Positions 7,856-16,719 of a stretch of DNA of 64,000 nt are shown here, one piece after another. The first letter of the stretch is position 1. Every line of letters begins with the position of its first letter. The translations under genes and the position numbers were made by a program. This stretch comes from Hoeflea_A sp965216535 (GTDB lineage Bacteria; Pseudomonadota; Alphaproteobacteria; Rhizobiales; Rhizobiaceae): the NCBI GenBank assembly GCA_965216535.1, contig OZ244175.1, forward strand, positions 7,130,001-7,194,000. Direction: 5' to 3'. Under the pieces are notes generated by a model. It was not told the DNA's origin. It searched no databases and worked only from the letters and a program-made list of their open reading frames with translations.

Positions 7856-9586
7856 CTATTCGGGCAGACCGGCCCTGCGAAGCCCCTCAAGCCAGCGCTC
7901 GTGATCATCCGGATAACGCACGGGAACCATATGCCGGACTTGGGAAACCGTCAGCCCGGGCATGCGTTTCAGAAGCCGTTCACACGCCTCTTTCGCCTCC
8001 TGATCGCGATCCATCATCGCAAGAGCCGCGGCCTCCTGCCGCATGGACGATGCGTATCCAGGGAATTCCGCCAAAACCTGACGGCTGATATCCAGGCATT
8101 CCTGGTATCGCTCCGCAACAAATGCGCCGATGCCGACACCCCCCAGCCAAAAACTTTTCAGCGGATCCTGAGGGCTTAGACTGATGGCCTGCTCGGCCGA
8201 TGCCGCCGCCGCATCGAATTCACCTGCCACTCCATGCACTGCCGCCAAGATGCCATAGGCATTGGCGTGGTTCGGATTGAGGCGGATCGCCCGCTCCAGG
8301 TGGCGCGAAGCGCTGTCGTAGTCGCGGGCAAAGAACTCCGACATGCCCAGCATGGCATGTGCATTGGCGTCGTTCTCGTCCAGGGCGATTGCCTTGCGCG
8401 ACGCTTCCACGGCATCGGCAATGGCCTGCCTGGTATCACGGCGCCAGAAATGCAGCATTCCGTACAGCTCGCAAAACGCCAATGTCGAACATGCTGCTGA
8501 AAGCCCCGGATCCGCTTCGGCTGCCTGCATCAGCCATCGGCGAGCACTCTCGTTGTCCTGTTCGGTGAGCTTTCCGATGTGCCATCGTGCCTGCAGCACC
8601 TTCTCCCAGGCGCTCAGGCTCTCCGGATGCTTGGCGTGGGACCGCCGGACTTCGGCGCCGATCGTATTAGGAGCAACGGCAGCCACGATGGCACCGGTGA
8701 TCTCGTCCTGCACGGCGAATATGTCATCGAGATCCCGATCGAATTTTTCCGCCCAGAGATGAGAGCCGGTTTCGCCGTTGATCAGCTGCGCGGTGACCCG
8801 CACCCGATTACCGGCCTTGCGCACGCTGCCCTCCAGCAGGTAGCGGACGCCGAGCTCTCTGCACACTTCGTCGACGCGGATCGGCGTGCCCTTGTAGGTG
8901 AAGCTCGAGTTGCGGGCGATCACGAAGAATTCACGAAAGTGGGACAGCTCCGTAATGATGTCTTCGGCGATGCCGTCGGAGAAATACTCCTGCTCGGGAT
9001 CCCCGGACATGTTGTCGAAGGCCAGAACCGCAATGGAGGGTTTTTCCGACTTCGGCTCAGCGGGCGCGGCCGCATTCTTCGCCTGGTCCGGCGACAGCCA
9101 ACCGAAGATCCGGACCGGCCGGTCGATATTCTTCAGCCGCTTTTCTCCTAGATCGCTGAACGCGGCGTCGACGCGGTTTCCGAGGCTTTGCACCGCAATC
9201 TCGGACAGACAGATTCCTCCGGTTTCAGACAGCGGCTCGAGCCGTGCAGCTATGTTGACGCCGTCACCGAAAATATCATCATCATCGAGGATGATGTCAC
9301 CGACATGGATGCCTATTCTGAGACGGATCGCCTCATCCCCGACGTTCTTGTCGGACGTCTGTAGATCGATGGCGCATTGCACGGCGTCCACGACGCTGGC
9401 GAATTCCACCAGGGCGCCGTCACCCATCAGTTTGACGATACGGCCCCTGTGGCGATCGACGGCCGGGTCAAAAGTCTCAGCTCGAAAGTCCTTCAAAGCG
9501 CGAAGGGTCGCGGCCTCGTTCCGCGTCATCATCGCCGAATAGCCCACAATATCGGTAGCCATGATAGCGGCGAGACGTCGTTCCAC
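7856..9586 (-). CDS. Class III adenylate cyclase with TolB-like and TPR domains
   Basis: The 576-aa protein starts with a class III nucleotidyl cyclase domain (about residues 1-165). The metal aspartates are in MATDIVGYS and LMGDGALVEF. The Lys of IVKLMG and Asp of DIFGDGVN favour ATP, and NIAARLE supplies the transition-state Asn/Arg, so it should be active. A TolB-like domain follows (about 185-300: PSIAVLAFDNMSGDPEQEYFSDG), then TPR repeats to the C terminus. The start is GTG. There is no membrane segment. The same TolB-TPR module occurs in the kinase-like fusion at 34706-37840. Confidence 0.93.
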   Translation of the reverse strand: MERRLAAIMATDIVGYSAMMTRNEAATLRALKDFRAETFDPAVDRHRGRIVKLMGDGALVEFASVVDAVQCAIDLQTSDKNVGDEAIRLRIGIHVGDIILDDDDIFGDGVNIAARLEPLSETGGICLSEIAVQSLGNRVDAAFSDLGEKRLKNIDRPVRIFGWLSPDQAKNAAAPAEPKSEKPSIAVLAFDNMSGDPEQEYFSDGIAEDIITELSHFREFFVIARNSSFTYKGTPIRVDEVCRELGVRYLLEGSVRKAGNRVRVTAQLINGETGSHLWAEKFDRDLDDIFAVQDEITGAIVAAVAPNTIGAEVRRSHAKHPESLSAWEKVLQARWHIGKLTEQDNESARRWLMQAAEADPGLSAACSTLAFCELYGMLHFWRRDTRQAIADAVEASRKAIALDENDANAHAMLGMSEFFARDYDSASRHLERAIRLNPNHANAYGILAAVHGVAGEFDAAAASAEQAISLSPQDPLKSFWLGGVGIGAFVAERYQECLDISRQVLAEFPGYASSMRQEAAALAMMDRDQEAKEACERLLKRMPGLTVSQVRHMVPVRYPDDHERWLEGLRRAGLPE

Positions 9587-9785
9587 CTGAATGCCCCTAA
9601 CAGAAGGTCACATTAGCCGCCAAACCATCGCCGTGCAAAGCAGATCGGCGCGGCCTTGAGATCTTGTCAGGTGCCTGAGACCCTTCGTGACGGGATTAAC
9701 CGGAAAAGAAGAGCCGGAGGATACGGTGCGGTGTCGTGGGACCTGCCCAAAGTTTTGCGAACCACAGTGTTCAAGGGAGTGCAGT

Positions 9786-10661
9786 TTGAGAACAATCGGG
9801 ATTGCCGCAGCTCTGATGCTGGTCCTGGGCTCGCCGACGCCTGCCGCATCCGACGCAGAAACACCCCGACCCGCCGATGGTGTAACGAGCGCCGATCCGC
9901 TGGAACACAGACCGGGTCTGCGCTGGCTGCGTCGTTCGGCCGAGTATTCGATCATCGTGCAATCGATCTACCGGAATGCCGGCGTGACGCTCGCATCGAT
10001 TGTGGCCGATCGACAAAGCGAAACACCGTGGATCGTGGCAATGGACGCGGACGAAACGGTGCTCGACAATTCACGCTTCGAAGCTGCACGCGTGGAGGAA
10101 GGGTCCGGCTTCGAGGAGAAGAAGTGGCGGCAATGGATCGGCAGCAGTCGTTCGAGCGCAGTCCCGGGTTCGGTTGCCTTTATCGAAGATGTCTTCCGGC
10201 TGGGAGGCAAGGTCGCTCTGATCACCGATCGTCCTTTGGATCTGACACTCGATACTCGCCGCAACCTGGAAAAGATCGGCCTTGATGTCGACCCAGAACG
10301 CCTGTGCATCCTCGGCGTGGCCCCGATCGACGAACAGAGCGGCAATTCCGCCGGGTGGCTCCGATACCAATACCGCAATGACAAGGATCGGCGACGCCGC
10401 TTGCTACGGGAAGGCGTTGCGGAGGCCTGCTGGTCGGGCGTCGTGGGAGCCGACCAGACGTCGCTAAAAGCCGCCTGGTCGGTCCCGCATGACATCGTCA
10501 TGCATGTCGGTGACGAGATCGGCGACCTTCCTGGCCAGGCCGAAAGCGTGGCGCAAAACGGCGACAAGCTCAGGGACGTGGCGAGGAACGGCGGCTACGT
10601 GCTGCTGCCCAATCCAGTGTACGGCAGTTGGGATAAGCGCAAACAGCCGCGCGCCGATTGA
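9786..10661 (+). CDS. Secreted HAD acid phosphatase (class B/C, e(P4)-like)
   Basis: A periplasmic phosphatase of the acid phosphatase / 5'-nucleotidase e(P4) group, about 291 aa. The DxD nucleophile motif is MDADETVLDN, followed by ITDRP and the C-terminal acidic pair in HVGDEIGDL. I choose TTG 9786: it sits 5 nt after AAGGGAG and begins an ideal signal peptide (RTIGIAAALMLVLG, cleavage near PAAS). The signal has no lipobox cysteine, so it is probably soluble rather than a lipoprotein. The gene is divergent from the cyclase, with about 200 bp between them. Confidence 0.88.
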   Translation: MRTIGIAAALMLVLGSPTPAASDAETPRPADGVTSADPLEHRPGLRWLRRSAEYSIIVQSIYRNAGVTLASIVADRQSETPWIVAMDADETVLDNSRFEAARVEEGSGFEEKKWRQWIGSSRSSAVPGSVAFIEDVFRLGGKVALITDRPLDLTLDTRRNLEKIGLDVDPERLCILGVAPIDEQSGNSAGWLRYQYRNDKDRRRRLLREGVAEACWSGVVGADQTSLKAAWSVPHDIVMHVGDEIGDLPGQAESVAQNGDKLRDVARNGGYVLLPNPVYGSWDKRKQPRAD

Positions 10662-10768
10662 TGAGGCTCAAGCGGGTACCACGCGGCCTTTCCATGACCG
10701 CTGTGGTGTGCAATAAGCACCGTCCGGCAAAGCCGGAATTCCAACCCATGCGACGACAGGAGGATGCC

Positions 10769-11034
10769 ATGACCCGTTATCGCGACTTCGACCGTTTGCC
10801 GTCCTTTTGAGCGGACCAGCAAACGACGCAAATCCTTCCCATCAGAAACACAGGTCAAACGCGGCGAGCGCTACGTTCACGGCGATGTCGAGCTGATTGA
10901 AAAGCTCGGCCGAAATGATCTGTGCCCCTGCGGATCAGGACGCAGATTTCAAGCGCTGTTGCCTGAAATCCGGTCGGTTCGACGGTTCGTCTCGACACCA
11001 TTACTTCCGTGACCGCGGTGAGAGCGATAGTTGA
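10769..11034 (+). pseudogene. Frameshifted small SEC-C motif protein
   Basis: A good AGGAGG at 10758-10763 precedes ATG 10769, which opens MTRYRDFDRLPSF and stops at 10808-10810. One frame over the text continues as FERTSKRRKSFPSETQ, then VELIEKLGRNDLCPCGSGRRF. After a second shift at about 10950 it resumes as KRCCLKSGRFDG, ending at TGA 11032-11034. Joined, this is a basic protein of about 85 residues with a complete zinc-binding SEC-C motif (CPCGSGxxFKRCC). Both shifts sit at T-runs (TTTT at 10805-10808, TTT at 10947-10949), so either the gene is decaying or the assembly has two indel errors. Confidence 0.72.
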
Positions 11035-11179
11035 TTGGCCCAGGATCGGGATGTTTCGGCATCCCGATCACGCAAGCATTGACGCAATGCCACCACCTGC
11101 AAAACCAACAATCGACAATTTTTCCGCCCAGGTAGTCCACGACTAAGGCGTTTCCGAATGTCGCCTCTTTTGATCAACA

Positions 11180-11968
11180 TCAAAGCCCGGAGACTCTACC
11201 TCCGGCGGTCTTTCGCGGAAGTCGCATCAGACGGCGGCGCTTGAGCCTGGCTCTTCGCGCCATCAGGTTGAGCGCTTCGATCAGGGCGGAAAAGCCCATC
11301 GCAGCGTAGACATAGCCGCGTGGAATGTGAACGCCGAATCCATCTGCGATCAGCGCCGTGCCGATCAACAGCAGGAAGCCCAGGGCCAGCATGACGACGG
11401 TCGGGTTGCGCTGGACAAAGTTTGCCAGCGGTTCGGCGGCCAAAAACATGGTGCCCACTGCGATGACGACGGCGATCATCATTATCGGCACATGCGGTGT
11501 CATGCCGACAGCAGTGATAATGCTGTCGATCGAAAAGACAAGGTCAAGGGCCAGTATTTGAGCGATCACGACCGCAACACCGTTGGCAACGGTGCCGCGG
11601 CCCGCGGTATCTCCTTCCGGTGCGGGGTCGACGAGATGATGAATCTCCTGCGTCGCCTTCCAGACAAGGAACAGGCCTCCGGCAATCAGGATGACGTCGC
11701 GCCAGGAAAATTCCACTCCAGCAAACTCAGCCGCCGGCTGTGTGAGCCGCATGATCCACGCAACGACCGTCAACAACGCCAGGCGGAGAAGCAGTGCAAG
11801 ACCAATGCCGACGCGGCGCGCCATCGCACGCCGGTATTCAGGCAACTTGTTGGTCAAAATCGCGATAAAGACAAGGTTGTCGATGCCAAGCACGACTTCC
11901 ATAACGATCAAGGACGCCAGCGCTGCCCAGGCAACGGGGTCCGAGAAAACAGTAATGAATTCCTGCAT
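11180..11968 (-). CDS. TerC-family integral membrane protein
   Basis: A 262-aa membrane protein with about seven hydrophobic helices and the TerC signatures MEVVLGIDNLVF and LDLVFSIDSIITAVG, whose acidic residues lie in the membrane. TerC proteins are tied to tellurite resistance and, more generally, to manganese export or metal supply at the translocon. The C-terminal tail is strongly basic (RRARLKRRRLMRLPRK), likely cytoplasmic. It is a single gene. I looked for a yybP-ykoY manganese riboswitch in its leader and could not support one. Confidence 0.92.
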   Translation of the reverse strand: MQEFITVFSDPVAWAALASLIVMEVVLGIDNLVFIAILTNKLPEYRRAMARRVGIGLALLLRLALLTVVAWIMRLTQPAAEFAGVEFSWRDVILIAGGLFLVWKATQEIHHLVDPAPEGDTAGRGTVANGVAVVIAQILALDLVFSIDSIITAVGMTPHVPIMMIAVVIAVGTMFLAAEPLANFVQRNPTVVMLALGFLLLIGTALIADGFGVHIPRGYVYAAMGFSALIEALNLMARRARLKRRRLMRLPRKTAGGRVSGL

Positions 11969-12247
11969 TTGAGTTGTGTCGAGCGCCTCTTGCGCCGTTT
12001 GCCGGTCGCGACGGTTTTCACCGACGGTGACGCCTAGGGACCTTTCCCTTCACGGCAGCCGCACCGGACAAATCGGCGACTATGTGGGAGAGCGCAATCC
12101 AGATTGCAATAACGTCGGCTTGTTACAGACCGCCTGCATTCCTATGTTCATTGCTGCCGACCGGCCTGTCGCGGCCGGTTTGGATGCAAGACCGGAGCAC
12201 CGTGATTGCGTAACCTGTACAAAACGAACAGTCGAGAACGGACAGGC

Positions 12248-12613
12248 GTGCTATCGCGCGCCTGGGCCACGGCGTGGCTTTTCCTTGCTCTGCTGATGCT
12301 GAATGGCGCCGGGCCGTTCGCCGGGGCGACGAACGTTGCACCGTCCGTCCAGGAAACCAGCCGGACATCCGGGACCACAGCGCCACGTCAGGCGCGAAAT
12401 CAAAACCATCTGCCGGGATCCGTCGCGCAGCTGCGGCTCCCGCATGCCGAGTGGGGTGAAGCTCCGCCGCACTTGGATCCGGTTGCTCTCGCCGCACTGA
12501 TTCCCGGTGGTGCCGCCGCGGTTGGCAACGGCAACCAACAACCGCGACATCAGCCCCTTGACCCCATCGGGGTTGCCTCCAGTTTCGACGCTCGGGCACC
12601 TCCAGCCGCATGA
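12248..12613 (+). CDS. Putative small exported proline/alanine-rich protein
   Basis: An open frame just upstream of secDF on the same strand. With GTG 12248 it encodes about 121 aa that begin with a signal-peptide-like stretch (RAWATAWLFLALLMLNGAGPFAG) and continue as a polar region rich in Pro, Ala, His and Gln with no recognisable domain. A TTG at 12206 would add 14 residues. No family is recognised. The signal peptide and position support a real gene, but the ribosome-binding site is weak and coding bias modest. Confidence 0.45.
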   Translation: MLSRAWATAWLFLALLMLNGAGPFAGATNVAPSVQETSRTSGTTAPRQARNQNHLPGSVAQLRLPHAEWGEAPPHLDPVALAALIPGGAAAVGNGNQQPRHQPLDPIGVASSFDARAPPAA

Positions 12614-12717
12614 CATCTCCGCCACGCCAGTGGCGGTTCCAACCAAAATTGTCATCCAAGCATTTCACGCCGATCGATTGCGCTCGGCGCTGAGGCTTTT
12701 GGCCTGGAGCCATTTCC

Positions 12718-15255
12718 ATGCGTACATCCCGTTGGGTGCTTTGCACCTATGCGGCGATCATCCTGTTTGGCATGATCGCTGCCATCCCCAATCTCTTTCC
12801 CACCTCGCAACTCGCAAACCTGCCGGGCTGGGTTCCAAAACAGCAAGTGACCCTTGGGCTCGATCTGCGCGGCGGGTCTCACCTGGTGCTCGAGGTCGAT
12901 GCCGAAGCCCTGAAAACCGCAAGACTGGAAACGCTGCTTGCGGACATTCGGAACAGACTGCAAGACAATGAAATCCAGCTCCGGTCGAGCGGCATCGTGG
13001 ACGATGAAATCGTCGTAACGGTTGCCGATCCAGATCAAGCGGGTCGGGCACGCTCCCTGCTTCGAGACCTCAATGGCAATGTCGGCGGATCCGCCCTTAC
13101 CGCCGGGTCGCCCGAATTTGATATCGGCAGCAGTGGCTCCACCTTCCAGATCCGACTGACGGAGGCGGGCTTCTCGGACCGGCTCAATGCGGCGGTGGAT
13201 CAGAGCCTGGAAATCATCAGGCAGCGGGTGGACCAGGTCGGCATTGCCGAACCGGTGATCCAGCGTATCGGTGACGATCGCATCCTGGTGCAACTGCCGG
13301 GACTGCAGGACCCGACCCATCTCCGCGAATTGCTCGGTTCCACCGCCCAGATGAGCTTCCACATGCTGGCTCTCGATGCCAGCGCAGAAGGTCGCACGGC
13401 GTCCGGCGTTACCGCGTTGCCGGCGGCAGAAGGACCTGTCGAATACCCGGTCGAGGACCGTGTCGCGATCAGCGGTGAACGGCTGACCGATGCGCGCTCC
13501 GGCTTTGACCAGCAGACCGGTGCACCGATCGTTTCGTTCCGATTCGACACGGTCGGCGCCCGACAGTTCGCTGAGATTACGAAGAACAACGTCGGTCGGC
13601 CGTTTGCCATCGTGCTGGACGGGAAGGTCTTGAGTGCTCCGGTCATCAACGAGCCAATCACCGGCGGCTCCGGCCAGATCAGCGGCGACTTCACCGTGGA
13701 AGAGACGACAACCCTGTCGGCCTTGCTGCGCGCAGGCGCTCTTCCCGCGCCGCTGACCGTGATCGAGGAACGCAGCGTCGGTCCCGACCTGGGCAGCGAC
13801 GCGATCAAAATGGGCGTGATTGCGGGACTGGCGGGCTTCGCCCTGGTTGCCGCGTTCATGGTCGTGCTCTACCGCAGCTGGGGATTGATCGCCAATCTCG
13901 CATTGACGGTCAACACCATACTCACGGTCGGGGCACTCAGCCTGTTGGGTGCGACCCTGACTTTGCCCGGGATCGCCGGGATCATTCTCGGCATCGGCAT
14001 GGCGGTGGATGCCAATGTTCTGATCAACGAGCGTATCCGCGAGGAATCGGCAAAGGGAGCCAGCGCCCTCAAGGCGATCGACACAGGCTTTCAACGCGCC
14101 TATTCGACCATCGTCGACTCCAACGTGACAACCCTGATTGCCACCACCTTGCTGTTCATGTTCGGCTCGGGTCCCATCCGCGGCTTTGCCATCACCATGA
14201 TGCTGGGCATCGGCATCTCAATGTTCACGGCGGTTGCGCTGGTGCGGGTCGTCATGACCGAGATCGCCCGACGGCGAAAGCTGAAACAGCTGGATCTGAA
14301 GCCACTGATCCGTCTCGCGCCGCAAGGAACCGCAATTTCCTTCATGAAAGCCCGGTTTATCGGCATCGGCCTGTCGATTGCCCTGTCGCTTGCATCGGTG
14401 GGTCTGTTCATGAACCCCGGCCTCAGCTACGGCATCGACTTCAAGGGCGGCATCCAGATGGAGGTCAGGACGGACGGCCCGGCAGACCTGGGACAGATGA
14501 GGCAGGCGTTTTCGCAGATGCAGCTCGGCGAGGTTGCCCTGCAGGCCATCGGTGATGATGAAAGCGTCCTCGTCAGGGTGGAACGCCAATCGGGAGGCGA
14601 GGAAGCGCAAACGCTGGCAGCGCAGACGTTGCGGCAAACCATTGCCGAAGTGGCGCCCGGTTCTCAGGTCGAAAGCACCGATATTGTCGGACCGAAGATC
14701 AGCAGCGAGTTGGCCTGGGCAGGAATCCTTGCGGTCACGCTCGCGACGTTTGCCATGCTGGGCTACATCTGGTGGCGCTTCGAGTGGCACTTCGCCGTCG
14801 GCGCCATTGCCACGCTGGCCTTGGACACGACCAAGATGCTCGGGTTCTTCGCGCTGACGGGACTGGACTTCAACCTCACCGCCATTGCGGCTCTCTTGAC
14901 GATCATCGGCTATTCGGTGAACGACAAGGTGGTCGTCTATGATCGCATGCGCGAGAACCTGCGCCGTTTCAAGGCGATGCCGCTTCGGTCCGTGATCGAC
15001 AAGAGCATCAACGAAACCCTGGCACGCTGCATATTCACGTCAGTCACGACCTTTCTTGCGGTGTTGCCAATGGCGATCTGGGGCGGCCCAGCGGTCGCCA
15101 GTTTCGCAATACCAATGTTGTTCGGCGTGGTGATTGCAGCCAGCTCCTCGATTTTCGTTGCTGCTCCTCTGCTCATGCTGCTTGGCGACTGGCGGTCACG
15201 GCGCGGTACGCCTTTGGCCGAGACGACACCTCAACCAGGCACGTCGATGCTGTAG
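12718..15255 (+). CDS. secDF: Protein translocase subunit SecDF (fused)
   Basis: An 845-aa fusion of SecD and SecF, the RND-like accessory of the Sec translocon that uses the proton gradient to pull proteins out on the periplasmic side. The SecD half has TM1, then the P1 domain (VTLGLDLRGGSHLVLEVD; later GRPFAIVLDGKVLSAPVI, EPITGG, ISGDFT), then TM2-6 with GMAVDANVLINERIREE. The SecF half follows, with YGIDFKGGIQMEV and the matching GYSVNDKVVVYDRMREN helix. The order and length are those of rhizobial SecDF. No yajC precedes it here. Confidence 0.96.
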   Translation: MRTSRWVLCTYAAIILFGMIAAIPNLFPTSQLANLPGWVPKQQVTLGLDLRGGSHLVLEVDAEALKTARLETLLADIRNRLQDNEIQLRSSGIVDDEIVVTVADPDQAGRARSLLRDLNGNVGGSALTAGSPEFDIGSSGSTFQIRLTEAGFSDRLNAAVDQSLEIIRQRVDQVGIAEPVIQRIGDDRILVQLPGLQDPTHLRELLGSTAQMSFHMLALDASAEGRTASGVTALPAAEGPVEYPVEDRVAISGERLTDARSGFDQQTGAPIVSFRFDTVGARQFAEITKNNVGRPFAIVLDGKVLSAPVINEPITGGSGQISGDFTVEETTTLSALLRAGALPAPLTVIEERSVGPDLGSDAIKMGVIAGLAGFALVAAFMVVLYRSWGLIANLALTVNTILTVGALSLLGATLTLPGIAGIILGIGMAVDANVLINERIREESAKGASALKAIDTGFQRAYSTIVDSNVTTLIATTLLFMFGSGPIRGFAITMMLGIGISMFTAVALVRVVMTEIARRRKLKQLDLKPLIRLAPQGTAISFMKARFIGIGLSIALSLASVGLFMNPGLSYGIDFKGGIQMEVRTDGPADLGQMRQAFSQMQLGEVALQAIGDDESVLVRVERQSGGEEAQTLAAQTLRQTIAEVAPGSQVESTDIVGPKISSELAWAGILAVTLATFAMLGYIWWRFEWHFAVGAIATLALDTTKMLGFFALTGLDFNLTAIAALLTIIGYSVNDKVVVYDRMRENLRRFKAMPLRSVIDKSINETLARCIFTSVTTFLAVLPMAIWGGPAVASFAIPMLFGVVIAASSSIFVAAPLLMLLGDWRSRRGTPLAETTPQPGTSML

Positions 15256-15271
15256 AGGGAGGCCCCTCCGG

Positions 15272-15300
15272 CCGGGGTTGGTCATGGTTGCCGACCCCGG
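15272..15300 (+). terminator. Possible hairpin after secDF
   Basis: Bases 15272-15278 (CCGGGGT) pair with 15294-15300 (ACCCCGG) 17 nt after the secDF stop. There is no T-tract, so termination is only inferred; it may instead separate secDF from the SecD-like gene at 15404. Confidence 0.35.
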
Positions 15301-15403
15301 CGCATTCAATCACCCAGAAACCGGGAAAGGCATTTCAGCTGACCAGCTGGTATTGTACGTTTCGAGAGTCTGCTATCGATATGCTGTCGAATGGAGTTTA
15401 TGG

Positions 15404-15814
15404 GTGCCAATGACAAGAAGTACATCTGTCGCGAGGTCGCTCGCGGGCTGCCTCATGATCATCTGCGCCGTCCTGTTTGCGCAACCTGCGCTCGCGGCCG
15501 ATGTCAGTATTCAGGCGGTGGAAAACGACACCATCCTTTCGAGGCTTGATTTCGACAAATCCGATATCGATGCCGAGGTTGTCCATGCAGACACGACCGG
15601 AGAAGCGGTCCTTCAGCTGATATTTCCAGCAGATCATGCCATGAGTTTGAAGGACCTGACGGGAGCCAATATCGGCCGCAAAATGCGGATTGTCATCGAC
15701 GGCATCGTCGTCGTCGAGCCGATCGTCAGAGAACCGATTCCCGGCGGACGGATTTGGGTGAGTGGCGACTTCACACGGGATGAGCTGGAGGCCATGGCCG
15801 AAAAGCTGCAGTAG
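15404..15814 (+). CDS. Secreted free-standing SecD P1-like domain protein
   Basis: A roughly 136-aa protein with a signal peptide (SLAGCLMIICAVLFAQPALAA) and then about 100 residues that match part of the SecD periplasmic P1 domain. Its NIGRKMRIVIDGIVVVEPIV, EPIPGG and VSGDFT align position by position with NVGRPFAIVLDGKVLSAPVI, EPITGG and ISGDFT of the adjacent SecDF. It has no transmembrane segments after the signal. GTG 15404 is used because GGAG lies 7 nt upstream; ATG 15410 is an alternative. It probably arose from SecD and may work with SecDF in the periplasm, which is inference. Confidence 0.75.
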   Translation: MPMTRSTSVARSLAGCLMIICAVLFAQPALAADVSIQAVENDTILSRLDFDKSDIDAEVVHADTTGEAVLQLIFPADHAMSLKDLTGANIGRKMRIVIDGIVVVEPIVREPIPGGRIWVSGDFTRDELEAMAEKLQ

Positions 15815-15882
15815 GGAATGCGCTGTGGTGTGGCCCGGCTGATGTGTGCAGGATGGGGCCGCTTTAGCCGAAGGAACCGGCG

Positions 15883-16404
15883 ATGAAGGTAAACAACACT
15901 GCAATCTACTACAGGCTACCGACTCTTGGATTGCTTACCATTTTCATTCTGGCCGCCCTATCGGCGGACGATGCACACGCGGATTGCATGTCCGATTGCC
16001 AGGGCGCCTACTTTTCTTGCACGCGCGGTTTCAACGAGCGGGATTGCGCAACACAGCGTTCCATCTGTCAGAATCGCTGTGTAACCGGCGCACAATCGCT
16101 TTACGGCGCGATTGCCTTCTCCGACTCGACCGGCGCTTATGGATTTTCGTTCCAGTATCGCACCCGCAGTGGTGCTGAATTGCGGGCGGTCGACGAGTGT
16201 ACGAAACGGGGCGCCCGGGATTGCGAGGCCAAGGTGTGGTTCCGGGGTTGCGGCTCGCTGGCGGTCGGACCGGACAATGCGTATGGCTCGGCCTATGCGG
16301 ACAGCAAGAGCGAAGCGCGTGACCTGGCCATCGGATACTGCCAGGAGCAGAGCGGTGGACGCTCCTGCGTCAGCAAAGTGGCGGTCTGTGCCATCGCTGA
16401 ATGA
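15883..16404 (+). CDS. Secreted cysteine-rich DUF4189 protein
   Basis: A 173-aa exported protein. An N-terminal hydrophobic signal (LPTLGLLTIFILAALSADDAHA) precedes a cysteine-rich stretch (CMSDCQGAYFSC, CATQRSICQNRC) and then a DUF4189-type domain. That domain shows YGAIAFSDSTGAYGFSF, ECTKRG, DCEAKVWFRGCGSLAVG and ARDLAIGYCQEQ, the usual paired cysteines of the family. Function is unknown; the many cysteines imply disulfides in the periplasm or outside the cell. AGGAACCGGCG precedes the ATG. Confidence 0.87.
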   Translation: MKVNNTAIYYRLPTLGLLTIFILAALSADDAHADCMSDCQGAYFSCTRGFNERDCATQRSICQNRCVTGAQSLYGAIAFSDSTGAYGFSFQYRTRSGAELRAVDECTKRGARDCEAKVWFRGCGSLAVGPDNAYGSAYADSKSEARDLAIGYCQEQSGGRSCVSKVAVCAIAE

Positions 16405-16441
16405 CTCTGAGTAACCCGCTAAGTTTGCAGAGGAAAGAGCC

Positions 16442-16669
16442 ATGGCGGCAACAGAAGTGCTCGGAATTGTCGCGATCATCATCATGGTGGCCAGCTACGC
16501 TTTGGAAAAGCGGGCGCCGGTCTTCATCGCCATATTCGCCGCGGGATGCGCCATGGCCGCATTCTACGCGTTCCTGATCGGCTCCTATCCGTTCCTTATC
16601 GCGGAGTCGATATGGGCGGTCATTGCCCTTCGGCGCTGGATGGATACCCGAACCACCCTGCACCCATGA
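16442..16669 (+). CDS. Small membrane protein (CBU_0592-like)
   Basis: A 75-aa protein of about three hydrophobic helices (EVLGIVAIIIMVASYALE, FIAIFAAGCAMAAFYAFLIG, FLIAESIWAVIALRRW). The short length and the terminal ESIWAVIALRRW pattern resemble the CBU_0592 family of tiny inner-membrane proteins, but this is from memory. A GAGGAAAG sequence lies just upstream of the ATG. It ends before a strong shared terminator with the dehydrogenase gene. Confidence 0.7.
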   Translation: MAATEVLGIVAIIIMVASYALEKRAPVFIAIFAAGCAMAAFYAFLIGSYPFLIAESIWAVIALRRWMDTRTTLHP

Positions 16670-16680
16670 TGTCCTTAGAT

Positions 16681-16709
16681 GCGGCCCGCCGCAGACATTG
16701 GCGGGCCGC
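16681..16709. terminator. Bidirectional hairpin terminator
   Basis: GCGGCCCGCC at 16681-16690 pairs perfectly with GGCGGGCCGC at 16700-16709 across a 9-nt loop. It lies between two convergent genes (stops at 16669 and 16720), the expected place for a shared terminator. Confidence 0.7.
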
Positions 16710-16719
16710 CCTTCGATCC

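Noticed and set aside
11969..12205. Possible yybP-ykoY manganese riboswitch in the terC leader
   Set aside because: The leader has short hairpin-forming stretches, but I could not find the conserved internal-loop sequences of the riboswitch.
12652..14094. 480-aa open frame antisense to secDF
   Set aside because: It is a shadow of the strongly supported SecDF frame. The translation is rich in Arg, His and Asp with no domain.
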